From contig CALQKQ020000044.1 in NCBI GenBank assembly GCA_943331195.2, positions 1-13,690 on the forward strand: a stretch of DNA of 13,690 nucleotides. Reading direction: 5' to 3'. This stretch comes from Akkermansia muciniphila (GTDB lineage: Bacteria > Verrucomicrobiota > Verrucomicrobiia > Verrucomicrobiales > V1-33). A program made the position numbers and the translations under genes. Below are positions 1-7,431 of this stretch, one piece after another. How positions within the stretch are numbered: the stretch's first letter is position 1; the number at the start of each line of letters is the position of its first letter. The notes under the pieces are model-generated. The model saw only the letters and a list, made by a program, of their open reading frames with translations. It did no database searches and was not told the DNA's origin.

Positions 1-190
1 AATGGAAGTGATTGTCCATGATGCAAAACGTCAGCACCTCCACCCCCAAAACATCCTCATAAGCCCGCACCAGCTTGAGCAGCATCTCCTTCCCTTCCTC
101 GTCGAGCAGATACTTCCGATCGTAAATCCGATTCACCACGTGAAAACACCCCGCCTGGGATCCATCAAAAAGAAAAGCACGCGCAGGCAT
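1..190 (-). CDS. REP-associated tyrosine transposase (RAYT/Y1 family), N-terminal fragment
   Basis: Reading the minus strand from ATG at 190-188 gives 63 uninterrupted codons to the window edge, so the gene is cut by the window and not visibly broken. The product begins MPARAFLFDGSQAG, continues CFHVVNRIYDRKYLL (residues 15-29), and ends CIMDNHFH (56-63). H61-F62-H63 is the His-hydrophobic-His (HUH) metal-binding motif of Y1 transposases. The catalytic tyrosine would lie beyond the edge. The early F-H-x-V-x-R segment followed about 40 residues later by N-H-x-H is the usual order in the RAYT branch of the IS200/IS605-like superfamily (known of the family). These enzymes are normally single-copy, domesticated and linked to REP palindromes. 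No clear Shine-Dalgarno site precedes the ATG. The upstream DNA holds two adjacent palindromes. The family call is fairly secure; mobility cannot be judged. Confidence 0.8.
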   Translation of the reverse strand, partial: MPARAFLFDGSQAGCFHVVNRIYDRKYLLDEEGKEMLLKLVRAYEDVLGVEVLTFCIMDNHFH

Positions 191-259
191 CGGAGATAGG
201 GGGTCAGAGGCTTCCCCAAAAATAACCTGCCTAAACCAAAAATCCAGAGGTTTCTCTCT

Positions 260-278
260 CAAATTACCTGGTAATTTG
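260..278. repeat. Perfect 19-nt palindrome upstream of the RAYT gene
   Basis: The sequence CAAATTACCTGGTAATTTG consists of two exact 9-nt inverted arms around a single T. It is AT-rich in a GC-rich surround. It sits about 70 nt upstream of the transposase start, so it could be a dimeric-repressor operator, a REP-like hairpin recognised by the transposase, or part of a transcript structure. The sequence alone does not separate these. Confidence 0.6.
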
Positions 279-281
279 CTA

Positions 282-299
282 GGTGGCCGGACGGACACC
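282..299. repeat. Imperfect REP-like hairpin next to the palindrome
   Basis: On the minus strand the sequence reads GGTGTCCGTCCGGCCACC. It folds as GGTG, one T-C mismatch, then CC, a four-base loop GTCC, then GG and CACC. It begins three bases after the perfect palindrome at 260-278. REP elements recognised by RAYT proteins are short imperfect hairpins of roughly this size, often in pairs (known of the family). Only one copy is visible here, so calling it a REP is an inference. The usual GTAG/GGAG tetranucleotide is not clearly present. Confidence 0.35.
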
Positions 300-760
300 G
301 TTCTTTGGCCCCGCGCCGGTTCTTTGCTGGGAATTTGCTTTCAACCCGCCTCAGGCTGTCGCGAATGTTGAGTCAACCACCCCCTCCTGAAAAAACCTCC
401 GGTGTCATTTTAATCTGAGTCATCGCGAGCCGCTTGAGCGCGGGCGACACGCCAGTAGGTGCAGCCCCGGGTGACGTAGATAGTTAGCCCCAAAGGGCGT
501 TGGCATGGCCAGGGCCGGCACCGAGGTCGGTTTAAAAAACCCGAAGAACTCCCCACCGCCCAGCAGATTCCGGCCGCGAGGGGATGCCCCAGCGCGCGAC
601 CGAGGAAACTGCCTGGCCTGTTGCCACAGGCGCTCGCCCTCCTTGGACTTGCGTTTTGAACGAAGACAAGTTCCTTGGCACCATTGGCTCTGGCTGCCGC
701 AACCCCGGCCAACCCCATCACCCCTTTCCGCGCTCAAACCCACCTCCCCCATTCTTCAAC

Positions 761-3700
761 ATGGCCGACGCCGCATTTGTATTTCCTTGGAAGCAAGCTT
801 TCGCCGTGACCGCAAAACTGAAAAGTCTTCCGCTGAGCACGCGAGAAAAAGGGATCACGTTGGTGGGCCGACATGCGGTCAAGCGGATGTGGCGGGAGAG
901 CCAAACGGTTCTCATGGGCAAAGTGCAAGGCTCCTATTTATACACCCAGACCATTCGCTTTCATGGCAATAAAATAGCCGCCGCCACCTGCTCCTGCCCC
1001 GTGGGATCCTCCTGCAAGCATGTCGCCGCCTTGTTGTTTATCGCCCAGGTAGATTGGAAAGGCCCGGGCAAGGACGTGGATGGCATCGACATCGACTATG
1101 TAGGCGATGACGACCTAGACGAAGGCGATGACAACGTAGCAGCCGATGCGCCTGACTCCCCCCCGCCTGCGCTTTCATCCCCCGCAAAAACCCGCAAGAC
1201 TAGCAAAAAAGCGGCACCATCCCCCAGCCCAACCGCCGCCGCGCCAGAGCCCATCAGACTAGCCCAAATCATTGCCCGAAATCTCGGACGCAGTCTGGAC
1301 GGTAGAGAAAAACAGCGCTGTAATGCCATTGAGGATCTTTTCAAAAATGACACCCCCCAAGTCAACGTAGACATGCTGCTGGTCCTCGCCGGCCGTCCTC
1401 CAACTTACCGCTATACCTATGACCCACCCTTAACGCTCTGGCCGCGCCATCGCCCACCCTCCAACGCCATCGAGGCCTTTTACTACGTCGCCTATGCCTT
1501 CAAGAAAACCGGCCATATCTCCCCCGACTCCCTCTTCGCCGCCGTGCCCTGGGCAGAAGTGCAGATCCTCGTGGCTCCCTGGCAACGCGAAGAATCCATC
1601 AACCACTGGCAAAAACAGTTGTCAGCATTCAACCAGGCCCCCGTCTCCCTAACCCCTCCCTCCCCTTCTTTCCGCCTCCGCCTCACCCCTCTCGGAGCCC
1701 AAATCGAATGGCGACCAGCCTCCGCCTCCCTCTGGCTCGCCATCAAAGTCACCGCGCTTCGCCAATACGCCAACGTCGCCCACGGCCAGGACCGCGACGC
1801 CGAATTCATCGAAATCGACGACGATGCCGCCAACTTCCTCCGCGCCACCTGTCCCCGCGAGGTCTACCAAGCCAAAAACTTTCTCGAAAAAGATAGCCCT
1901 CAGTTTACCGCCGCGCTCAACCGCCTCCTGCGCAACCCCACTCCCCACCATGCCGCCGTCGTCAATGAAGTCGGCCAGCCCATCGCCCCCTCCGATCAAA
2001 CCGCCACCTGGATCCTCACCGGCCCGCATTTCCCAGTGCTCGATGCCGCCGCAACCCCCGAAGACCCCCCCGACACCGACCTCAACGGAGACTACACCAT
2101 CTCCGTTCGCGGAGCCGACGGCCTAGCCATCCCCGACGTCATCAGTATCCTTCCCGGCCAACCGAATCTCGTCCTCACGACAAGCGAAATCCATCCCCTC
2201 GTCGGAGCTCCCCTTCCCAGCAGCCTGCTCCGCGTCGGCAGCAACATCCCCATCGCCGCCGTCGAGAGCCCCGCAGGCCTCGCCGCCCTCGACCGCCTCG
2301 GCATCCCCCATCCGCCCCGCGTCGCCCACCTCGTCAAAACGGTCAAAGTCGCCATCGTGGTCCGCTGCGCCTACCTAAGTCAAACCCCTAACGATATCTT
2401 TAAAGTCCAGGCAACCTCGACCTGCGGCGGCCTCTTCCCCGATGAAACTTGGCAATCCGGCACCTGGCGCCCCCTGCAGGCCCCTTCTAGCCAAGACGCC
2501 GCTCCGCCCACCACCAACACCCTCACCCGGCTCGACCGCTCCCTGCAACACCCCACCCACAGCTGGCTCACCCTCGCTAACTTACATCCGCCAGATTACT
2601 ACTATGGCCGCGTCGAATATTGGTCAGAACGACACCTCAAAAAATCCGAAAAAATCTTTTTTCCTGACGAGTTTCTCGACTGGCTAGACCATCGCCCCGA
2701 AGGCATCGTCGTCGAACTGGATTCTGAATTGGCCTCTCTCCGCGACAAAGGTCAGGTCACCGGCCACTTTGCCCTCAACTTAGAACCAAGTGGCATCGAC
2801 TGGTTTGACCTGCAGTTAAATCTCCAGCTTTCCGACATCGAACTGACGCCTCAAGACATCGAGCTCCTCATCAAAAACACCGGCTCCTGGGTCCGCCTCC
2901 CCAAACACGGTTGGCGCCGGCTCGAGTTCGACATCACCGAGGAAAACTGCCGCGAACTAGCTGATCTCGGACTCAGCCCCCGGGATCTCCACGCCCCGGA
3001 AACCCAGCGCCTTCACGTCCTCCAGTTGGCTCATCCCGCCTCCAGCAGCCTCCTCCCCGCCGAGACCGCCACGGAAGTGCGCCGCCGCGCCAGCGAACTC
3101 CGCACCTCCGTAGCCCCGGCTCTCCCTAGCGGAATCACCGCCACCCTTCGCCCTTATCAGCTAGAAGGATTCCATTTTTTAGCCTATCTTTCTACCAATC
3201 ACTTCGGCGGCATCCTCGCCGACGACATGGGCCTAGGCAAAACCCTCCAAGCCCTCGCCTGGATCGCCTGGCTCCACGAATCAGACCAACTTGACGGCAA
3301 GCCCCTGCTCGTGGTCTGCCCCAAGTCCGTGCAAGACAACTGGACCTCCGAGGCCGCCAAATTCTACCCCGCCCTGCCCGTCCGCCAGTGGACCGGTGCC
3401 AGCGCCGGAGACCTCTCCCCCTTCAGCGGCCCCGCCCCCTCGCCGCCAGGCAAGACCCGCCGCAAAAAAACCGCCCCCGCAGGCCCGCCCCCCCTCCTCA
3501 TTATCAATTACACCCAACTTCGTCTCCACGCCGACGCCATCTCCACCATCACCTGGTCCACCGTCATCCTCGACGAAGCCCAATACATCAAAAATCCCAC
3601 CTCCATCACCGCCAAAACCGCCTTCGCCCTCAACCCCCGCCACCGCCTCGCCCTCAGCGGCACCCCCATCGAAAACCGCCTCCTCGACCTCTGGTCTATC

Positions 3701-4576
3701 ATGGCTTTTGCCATGCCCGGCATCCTGGGAAATCGCGCCACCTTCGCCAAAAACTTTGGCGCCAAAGACGACCCCCTCGCCCGCCGCCGCCTCGGCGCTC
3801 GGGTCCGCCCCTTCTTGCTGCGCCGCACCAAAAAGGAAGTCGCCGCCGACCTCCCCGACCGCATCGAGGAAGACCTCATTTGCGAACTCGAAGGCCCCCA
3901 GCGGGACCACTACCTCGCCGAACTCAAGCACGCCCGCAGCACCCTCCTCAAGGCCAGCACCCCCGCCCAACTCGACAAACTCCGCTTTAATATCCTAACT
4001 TCCCTGCTGCGCCTGCGCCAAATCTGTTGCCACCCGGTGCTCACGGGCAAAGGCCTCCGCGATAGCAACAGCGCCAAACTGGAAACCCTCATGGAGCTCC
4101 TCGAGCCCCTCATCGAGGAAGGCCACAAAGTCCTCATCTTTTCCCAATTCGTCGAAATGCTCCGCCTCATCAGCGAACAGCTCGAAAGCCGCAGTTGGCC
4201 CCACTTGCTCCTCACCGGTGCCACCGAAGACCGCGGGGCCCTCGTCCGCTCCTTCCAAGAATCCGCAGGCGCCAATCTATTCCTCATCTCCCTCAAAGCC
4301 GGCGGCTCCGGTCTCAACCTCACCGCCGCTAGCTACGTCGTGCTCTTTGACCCCTGGTGGAATCCCGCCGTGGAAAACCAAGCCATCGACCGCACCCACC
4401 GCATCGGCCAGGTCAATAAAGTCATCGCCTACCGCCTCATCACCCGAGACACCATCGAGGAAAAAATCCGCCACCTCCAAAAAGCTAAATCGGACCTCGC
4501 CAGCGACATCCTCGGCGAAGAAACCTTCGCCAAAGCCCTCACCCTCGACGACTTCCAGTTCCTCTTAGGATCCTAG
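761..4576 (+). CDS. SNF2-family DEAD/DEAH-like helicase with N-terminal SWIM zinc finger
   Basis: This is a 1271-residue cytoplasmic ATP-dependent DNA translocase of the bacterial SNF2 family. A SWIM zinc finger lies near the N-terminus, with ligands C77, C79, C85 and H87 in the order CxC-x5-CxH. An acidic stretch and a Ser/Pro/Lys-rich linker follow (about 105-180), then roughly 550 residues with no motif I recognise. The SNF2 N lobe has motif I DDMGLGKT at 821-828, motif II DEAQ at 938-941, and LSGTPIENRLLDLW after it. A Pro/Lys-rich insertion sits between motifs I and II. The C lobe ends with AGGSGLNL, DPWWNP and RTHRIGQ (1211-1217). All core helicase motifs look intact. I chose ATG 761 over the in-frame ATG at 584 because the extra 59 residues are low-complexity and lack domain character. 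No strong Shine-Dalgarno site precedes 761. Chromatin-like remodelling, repair or transcription roles are all possible. It converges with the GNAT gene, 21 nt stop to stop. Confidence 0.93.
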   Translation: MADAAFVFPWKQAFAVTAKLKSLPLSTREKGITLVGRHAVKRMWRESQTVLMGKVQGSYLYTQTIRFHGNKIAAATCSCPVGSSCKHVAALLFIAQVDWKGPGKDVDGIDIDYVGDDDLDEGDDNVAADAPDSPPPALSSPAKTRKTSKKAAPSPSPTAAAPEPIRLAQIIARNLGRSLDGREKQRCNAIEDLFKNDTPQVNVDMLLVLAGRPPTYRYTYDPPLTLWPRHRPPSNAIEAFYYVAYAFKKTGHISPDSLFAAVPWAEVQILVAPWQREESINHWQKQLSAFNQAPVSLTPPSPSFRLRLTPLGAQIEWRPASASLWLAIKVTALRQYANVAHGQDRDAEFIEIDDDAANFLRATCPREVYQAKNFLEKDSPQFTAALNRLLRNPTPHHAAVVNEVGQPIAPSDQTATWILTGPHFPVLDAAATPEDPPDTDLNGDYTISVRGADGLAIPDVISILPGQPNLVLTTSEIHPLVGAPLPSSLLRVGSNIPIAAVESPAGLAALDRLGIPHPPRVAHLVKTVKVAIVVRCAYLSQTPNDIFKVQATSTCGGLFPDETWQSGTWRPLQAPSSQDAAPPTTNTLTRLDRSLQHPTHSWLTLANLHPPDYYYGRVEYWSERHLKKSEKIFFPDEFLDWLDHRPEGIVVELDSELASLRDKGQVTGHFALNLEPSGIDWFDLQLNLQLSDIELTPQDIELLIKNTGSWVRLPKHGWRRLEFDITEENCRELADLGLSPRDLHAPETQRLHVLQLAHPASSSLLPAETATEVRRRASELRTSVAPALPSGITATLRPYQLEGFHFLAYLSTNHFGGILADDMGLGKTLQALAWIAWLHESDQLDGKPLLVVCPKSVQDNWTSEAAKFYPALPVRQWTGASAGDLSPFSGPAPSPPGKTRRKKTAPAGPPPLLIINYTQLRLHADAISTITWSTVILDEAQYIKNPTSITAKTAFALNPRHRLALSGTPIENRLLDLWSIMAFAMPGILGNRATFAKNFGAKDDPLARRRLGARVRPFLLRRTKKEVAADLPDRIEEDLICELEGPQRDHYLAELKHARSTLLKASTPAQLDKLRFNILTSLLRLRQICCHPVLTGKGLRDSNSAKLETLMELLEPLIEEGHKVLIFSQFVEMLRLISEQLESRSWPHLLLTGATEDRGALVRSFQESAGANLFLISLKAGGSGLNLTAASYVVLFDPWWNPAVENQAIDRTHRIGQVNKVIAYRLITRDTIEEKIRHLQKAKSDLASDILGEETFAKALTLDDFQFLLGS

Positions 4577-4597
4577 CTGAACACTCAGCCCCGGCCC

Positions 4598-5071
4598 TCA
4601 AGCGACCTCGTGGGCCAGCATCAGGCGCATCGGAACCATGTGCGAAAGGACAAATCCATTGCGCGCAAAAAAGCGCTGGGACTCGTCACTGACCCGGTCC
4701 GTTAACAAAGTGATGCGCTTGAAGTCCTTCTGCTCGGCAAAGCTTTTAACATGGTTGACCAAACGGGTGCCATAGCCTTGCCCGCGGTGCTCTAGCCGAA
4801 TAATGACGTCCTCCATCAAAATGACAAATCCGCCCTCGGCGGTGCTGATGGTGAAGAGCAAATTCACCATGCCAATGACCTTGTGGTCATTGCGCAGCAC
4901 AAAAATCCTCCCCCGGGAAGGCTGCTCCAGGATCAACTGCAGTCCGTGCCGCTGCTTTTCCGCGTTCGGGGCAAAGTCAGCCTCGATCGCCATCAGGGAC
5001 ATCACCAGGTCGGTTAGTTCAGTCAGATCCTCAATGGTGGCAGGTTCGATTCGGATAGCGTCGGCGGGCAT
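4598..5071 (-). CDS. GNAT-family N-acetyltransferase
   Basis: This 157-residue protein has a single GNAT domain, the usual length for a stand-alone acetyltransferase that moves an acetyl group from acetyl-CoA to an amine. The acetyl-CoA pyrophosphate-binding loop (motif A) is R96-G-Q-G-Y-G101, preceded by the strand FVILMEDVII (82-91). The C-terminal FFARNGF (134-140) is the usual motif B region. The substrate cannot be read from sequence. The ATG at 5071 is supported by an in-frame TAG just upstream. A GGAGG lies only one base before it, too close to be an ideal ribosome site, so a slightly later start is possible. It is the last gene of the cysE-sprT-GNAT run, 50 nt after the SprT-like stop, and converges with the helicase gene. 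Confidence 0.88.
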   Translation of the reverse strand: MPADAIRIEPATIEDLTELTDLVMSLMAIEADFAPNAEKQRHGLQLILEQPSRGRIFVLRNDHKVIGMVNLLFTISTAEGGFVILMEDVIIRLEHRGQGYGTRLVNHVKSFAEQKDFKRITLLTDRVSDESQRFFARNGFVLSHMVPMRLMLAHEVA

Positions 5072-5121
5072 GCCTCCAACCTAAAGCAGGATCCCCGCCT
5101 TCTGCCATCGGGGAAACGCGT

Positions 5122-5646
5122 TTACCCCAGCGGCGGAACCTGCGGGACAAGCTGGAATTGAAAGCGGACATCAAACCGCCCCCCGCTGTAGCTCCGGCAG
5201 CAAGTCAGGCACGCCGTGGGCCGCCGAAAACGGCGCACCCGCGCCACCGCCAAACCGCATTGCGGACAGGCGTAATGATAGCGCTTGGCCACCCGGCGCT
5301 GCGGAAAGGGCAGCGTGTGAGTCACCCGCTCCCCCGGAATCTCCAAATCCACGCAGGCCTGGCGCCATTCCGCGCCGTGACTCTGGATGCGCCGCCCCCT
5401 CGCCCGCCAATAAGCCAGAAGGTGCGCCGCCTCATGCCGCAAGGTGCGCTCCACTTCAGCCTCTTCCACCCCGAGCAGCCGCGGATTGAGCTCGATCAGC
5501 CCGCGCTCCATCCAGGCTTTGCCCGCCGTGCTCCGCATCCTGCCATTCCAGCGCACCTGCACCTGCAGCGCCAGCACCGCCGCCCCCAGGCTGCGAAACC
5601 AACCTTGCACTTCCGCCGTTAAGGCTGCATCCGAGACATCGCGCAT
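5122..5646 (-). CDS. SprT-like zinc metallopeptidase-fold protein
   Basis: The 174-residue product has the SprT-like architecture, also found in eukaryotic SPRTN/Spartan. The metal site is HEAAH at 71-75 with a probable third ligand H90 in SHGAEW. A C-terminal zinc ribbon follows with C127-P-Q-C130 and C146-L-T-C149. The hydrophobic 'LIELNPRLL' segment (50-58) before HExxH is also typical of the family. By analogy it may cleave proteins, for example DNA crosslinks, but bacterial members are poorly characterised. I start it at ATG 5646. The open frame runs further upstream, but that part overlaps the cysE C-terminus and is an out-of-frame shadow. GAGGA at 5661-5657, overlapping the cysE TGA, gives a good ribosome site 10 nt before the ATG and indicates coupling to cysE. 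Confidence 0.87.
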   Translation of the reverse strand: MRDVSDAALTAEVQGWFRSLGAAVLALQVQVRWNGRMRSTAGKAWMERGLIELNPRLLGVEEAEVERTLRHEAAHLLAYWRARGRRIQSHGAEWRQACVDLEIPGERVTHTLPFPQRRVAKRYHYACPQCGLAVARVRRFRRPTACLTCCRSYSGGRFDVRFQFQLVPQVPPLG

Positions 5647-5656
5647 ACCAGCAGCT

Positions 5657-5661
5657 TCCTC
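5657..5661 (-). promoter_or_regulatory. Ribosome binding site for the SprT-like gene
   Basis: GAGGA begins inside the cysE TGA stop codon and ends 10 nt before ATG 5646. It fixes the SprT-like start and implies translational coupling with cysE. Confidence 0.6.
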
Positions 5662-6553
5662 AGTGGGCCGACAGGGGCGCCGGCTTGGCCCGCACCTGGT
5701 GCTTGACCTCGTCCAAGGCCACCACCCGATTGGCCGGGACATCTTCCGTGACAAACACATTCGCCCCCAAGGTGCTGTGGCGCCCAATCGTGATATCACC
5801 CACAATAGTCGCGTTAGCATAAATCGTAACCTGATCTTCTAACTTGGGATGACGGGCTTGTCCCCGCAGCTTCTGCCCCGCCGAAAGCGAGCGCGCCACC
5901 AGGCCAACGCCTTGATATAGCTTGACGTGGCTCCCAATCACCGAAGTCTCCCCGATCACCACCCCCGTGCCGTGGTCGATGAAAAAATGCGTCCCAATCA
6001 CCGCCCCAGGGTGAATGTCGATGCCAGTGCGGTTGTGGGCCCACTCCGTCATCATGCGCGGTATCAGCGGCAAGCCCTCCGCATAAAGCAAATGCGCCAG
6101 GCGCTGAATCGCAATCGCCTCCAACCCAGGGTAGGCCAGGATCACTTCCTCATAGCTGCCCGCCGCCGGGTCCCCATCAAAAGCCGCCTTCACGTCCGTC
6201 CCTAACAAACGCCGCACCTCGGGAAGCTGCCGCATGAAGCTGCAAACCAAGCGGTGCGAGCGCTCATCCAACTCCGCCCCACCATGATTTTGGTGCGCCA
6301 AGCTGCGCCGCACTTCCACCTTCAAGCCCGCCACCACCTGCTGCACGCGCGCCGCCGTGCGGCACACCAAGTTGCCCGCGTGCAAGGCCTCGCGCTCATA
6401 AAATCCCGGAAAGAGAATTTGCAGCAAGTCCGCGCACACCGCCGCAATGGCGTCCTTGGAGGGAAGATCAACCCCCTCCAAGTGATTGATGCCCCCTTCC
6501 GTTTGGTAGGACTCCACGAGGGCATCGGTGATCGCGTTCTGGTCGCATAGCAT
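5660..6553 (-). CDS. cysE: Serine O-acetyltransferase (CysE/EpsC family)
   Basis: This enzyme transfers acetyl from acetyl-CoA to L-serine to make O-acetylserine, the precursor used by cysteine synthase. The 297-residue protein has an alpha-helical N-terminal region followed by a left-handed beta-helix of hexapeptide repeats (about 177-270). Diagnostic segments are YPGLEAIAIQRLAH (141-154), GIDIHPGAVIG (177-187) and FIDHGTGVVIGE (191-202). D179 and H194 correspond to the catalytic Asp/His of E. coli CysE. A 'RHPKLED' loop (234-240) and 'IYANATIVGD' (244-253) continue the helix. The long N-terminus matches the EpsC-like subtype better than the shorter enterobacterial CysE. The frame is open to a TTG at 6574, but I start at ATG 6553, which has GGAGG at 6569-6565 eleven bases upstream. 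No cysteine synthase gene is visible nearby. It leads the cysE-sprT-GNAT cluster. Confidence 0.93.
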   Translation of the reverse strand: MLCDQNAITDALVESYQTEGGINHLEGVDLPSKDAIAAVCADLLQILFPGFYEREALHAGNLVCRTAARVQQVVAGLKVEVRRSLAHQNHGGAELDERSHRLVCSFMRQLPEVRRLLGTDVKAAFDGDPAAGSYEEVILAYPGLEAIAIQRLAHLLYAEGLPLIPRMMTEWAHNRTGIDIHPGAVIGTHFFIDHGTGVVIGETSVIGSHVKLYQGVGLVARSLSAGQKLRGQARHPKLEDQVTIYANATIVGDITIGRHSTLGANVFVTEDVPANRVVALDEVKHQVRAKPAPLSAH

Positions 6554-6638
6554 GGTCTGCCATCCCTCCACCAAAGCCGTCCCGAGGGAAACCGGTTTTT
6601 CGCGCCACTCCCGCTGGACGCGACCAGTCCGGAGCCCT

Positions 6639-7340
6639 ATGCACTACGAGGTGCCTCCCCTCTTCGCCGGCCTCTTTAGCCAGTTTCTTTTCACCCCCGT
6701 GCTGCGGCCCGCCGTGCGCCTCGTCTGCGGCTTGGTCGCCATTCCCCTGTTCCGCTTTCTCCTCAAGCGGGTCCTGCGCGTCCGCACCAACGACGCCGAA
6801 CTAGAACGCGACCTCGAATGCTGGTTTCGCGGAGCCATCCTCCTCCTCGCCGCCACCGCCAATCTCGAGGACTTCCTCTTCGGCTGGACCCAGTGGCACC
6901 AAAACAGCGACCCTTGGCTCACCATGCTGCTCCGCCTCCTCCTCGCCATCGGAGTCGTCGAAACCATGCCCGACGAAGACCTCTTCGCCCTGGTGCACTG
7001 CGGCCCCCCCAAACTGCGCTGGACCCCCGCCGGCCTCCGCCAGGCCTGGCAGCAGCGCCGCGACTTCCTCAAGGGGATCGCCGTGGTCCACCTCAAGCGG
7101 TCCTCCCCCGTCTTTGTCATCATGTGCGTCGTGTTCGGCGGGGCCGCTCATACCCACGACTGGATCGTCGGCTGGTCTTGTTATGGACTCGCCCTCGCCC
7201 AATACCTCGTCATTGCCCTAGCAACGGACCGAAGCCGCGCCACCCCTCTGCTCGAAGCCATCGCCGCCCAGTCCGCCCCCAGTTGCGCCAAGAGCGCGGC
7301 GCTTCCTCGCCATCCCCCCAAGGCCACCCCGCAGCCATAA
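6639..7340 (+). CDS. Multi-pass membrane protein of unknown function
   Basis: I do not recognise this 233-residue protein. Hydrophobic segments at about 9-46 (broken by prolines and arginines), 62-81, 94-110, 158-170 and 175-195 suggest four or five membrane passes. The loops between are basic (for example LLKRVLRVR at 41-49 and KRSS at 153-156). Residues 75-93 are rich in Trp, Asp and Gln (NLEDFLFGWTQWHQNSDPW), and the last 35 residues look disordered. The open frame extends to ATG 6528, but that part overlaps the cysE start region and has no membrane character. ATG 6639 has GGAG four bases before it. It diverges from cysE (85 nt between starts) and converges with the DUF1501 gene. C-ending codon use is strong, as in the helicase gene. 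No function is claimed. Confidence 0.7.
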   Translation: MHYEVPPLFAGLFSQFLFTPVLRPAVRLVCGLVAIPLFRFLLKRVLRVRTNDAELERDLECWFRGAILLLAATANLEDFLFGWTQWHQNSDPWLTMLLRLLLAIGVVETMPDEDLFALVHCGPPKLRWTPAGLRQAWQQRRDFLKGIAVVHLKRSSPVFVIMCVVFGGAAHTHDWIVGWSCYGLALAQYLVIALATDRSRATPLLEAIAAQSAPSCAKSAALPRHPPKATPQP

Positions 7341-7431
7341 GCCGAAAACTAGCGCCGCCTCCTCGCGAGAAGACCCCATCGCTTGGCCAACCCCTGTTTC
7401 CAGTCCCTATCCTTCCCCCAAAAAAGACCAC

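Larger units (their letters stand above)
191..760. other. 570-nt region with no convincing gene
   Basis: This is the divergent interval between the RAYT start at 190 and the helicase start at 761. Its left part (about 240-340) holds the two palindromes listed separately. Its right part (about 400-760) has two overlapping open frames on the minus strand (410-721 and 420-752) and upstream open extensions on the plus strand. None shows a recognisable domain, plausible start context or signal, and stop-free runs are expected at this GC content. I looked for tRNA, tmRNA, RNase P and common riboswitch signatures by eye and recognised none. The promoters of both flanking genes should lie here, but no convincing -35/-10 pair was found. 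Confidence 0.6.

Noticed and set aside
584..760. An in-frame N-terminal extension of the helicase by 59 residues
   Set aside because: The extra stretch is Pro/Gly-rich, shows no domain and lies in the gene-free upstream DNA. The ATG at 761 opens directly into the conserved-looking N-terminus.
505..972. A 155-codon plus-strand frame over the helicase start
   Set aside because: It overlaps the helicase in another frame and its product is Arg/Pro-rich without any motif, which is typical of a shadow in GC-rich DNA.
4576..4589. A small hairpin (GCTGA, loop ACAC, TCAGC) between the convergent helicase and GNAT genes
   Set aside because: The stem is only five base pairs and no T-tract follows on either strand, so a terminator call is not supported.
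5647..5820. An upstream extension of the SprT-like frame
   Set aside because: It runs out of frame through the cysE C-terminus. The ribosome site at 5661-5657 fixes the ATG at 5646.
6589..6598. AAACCGGTTT, a 10-bp palindrome between cysE and the membrane protein gene
   Set aside because: Palindromes of this length are expected many times by chance in a window of this size, and nothing else marks it as an operator.
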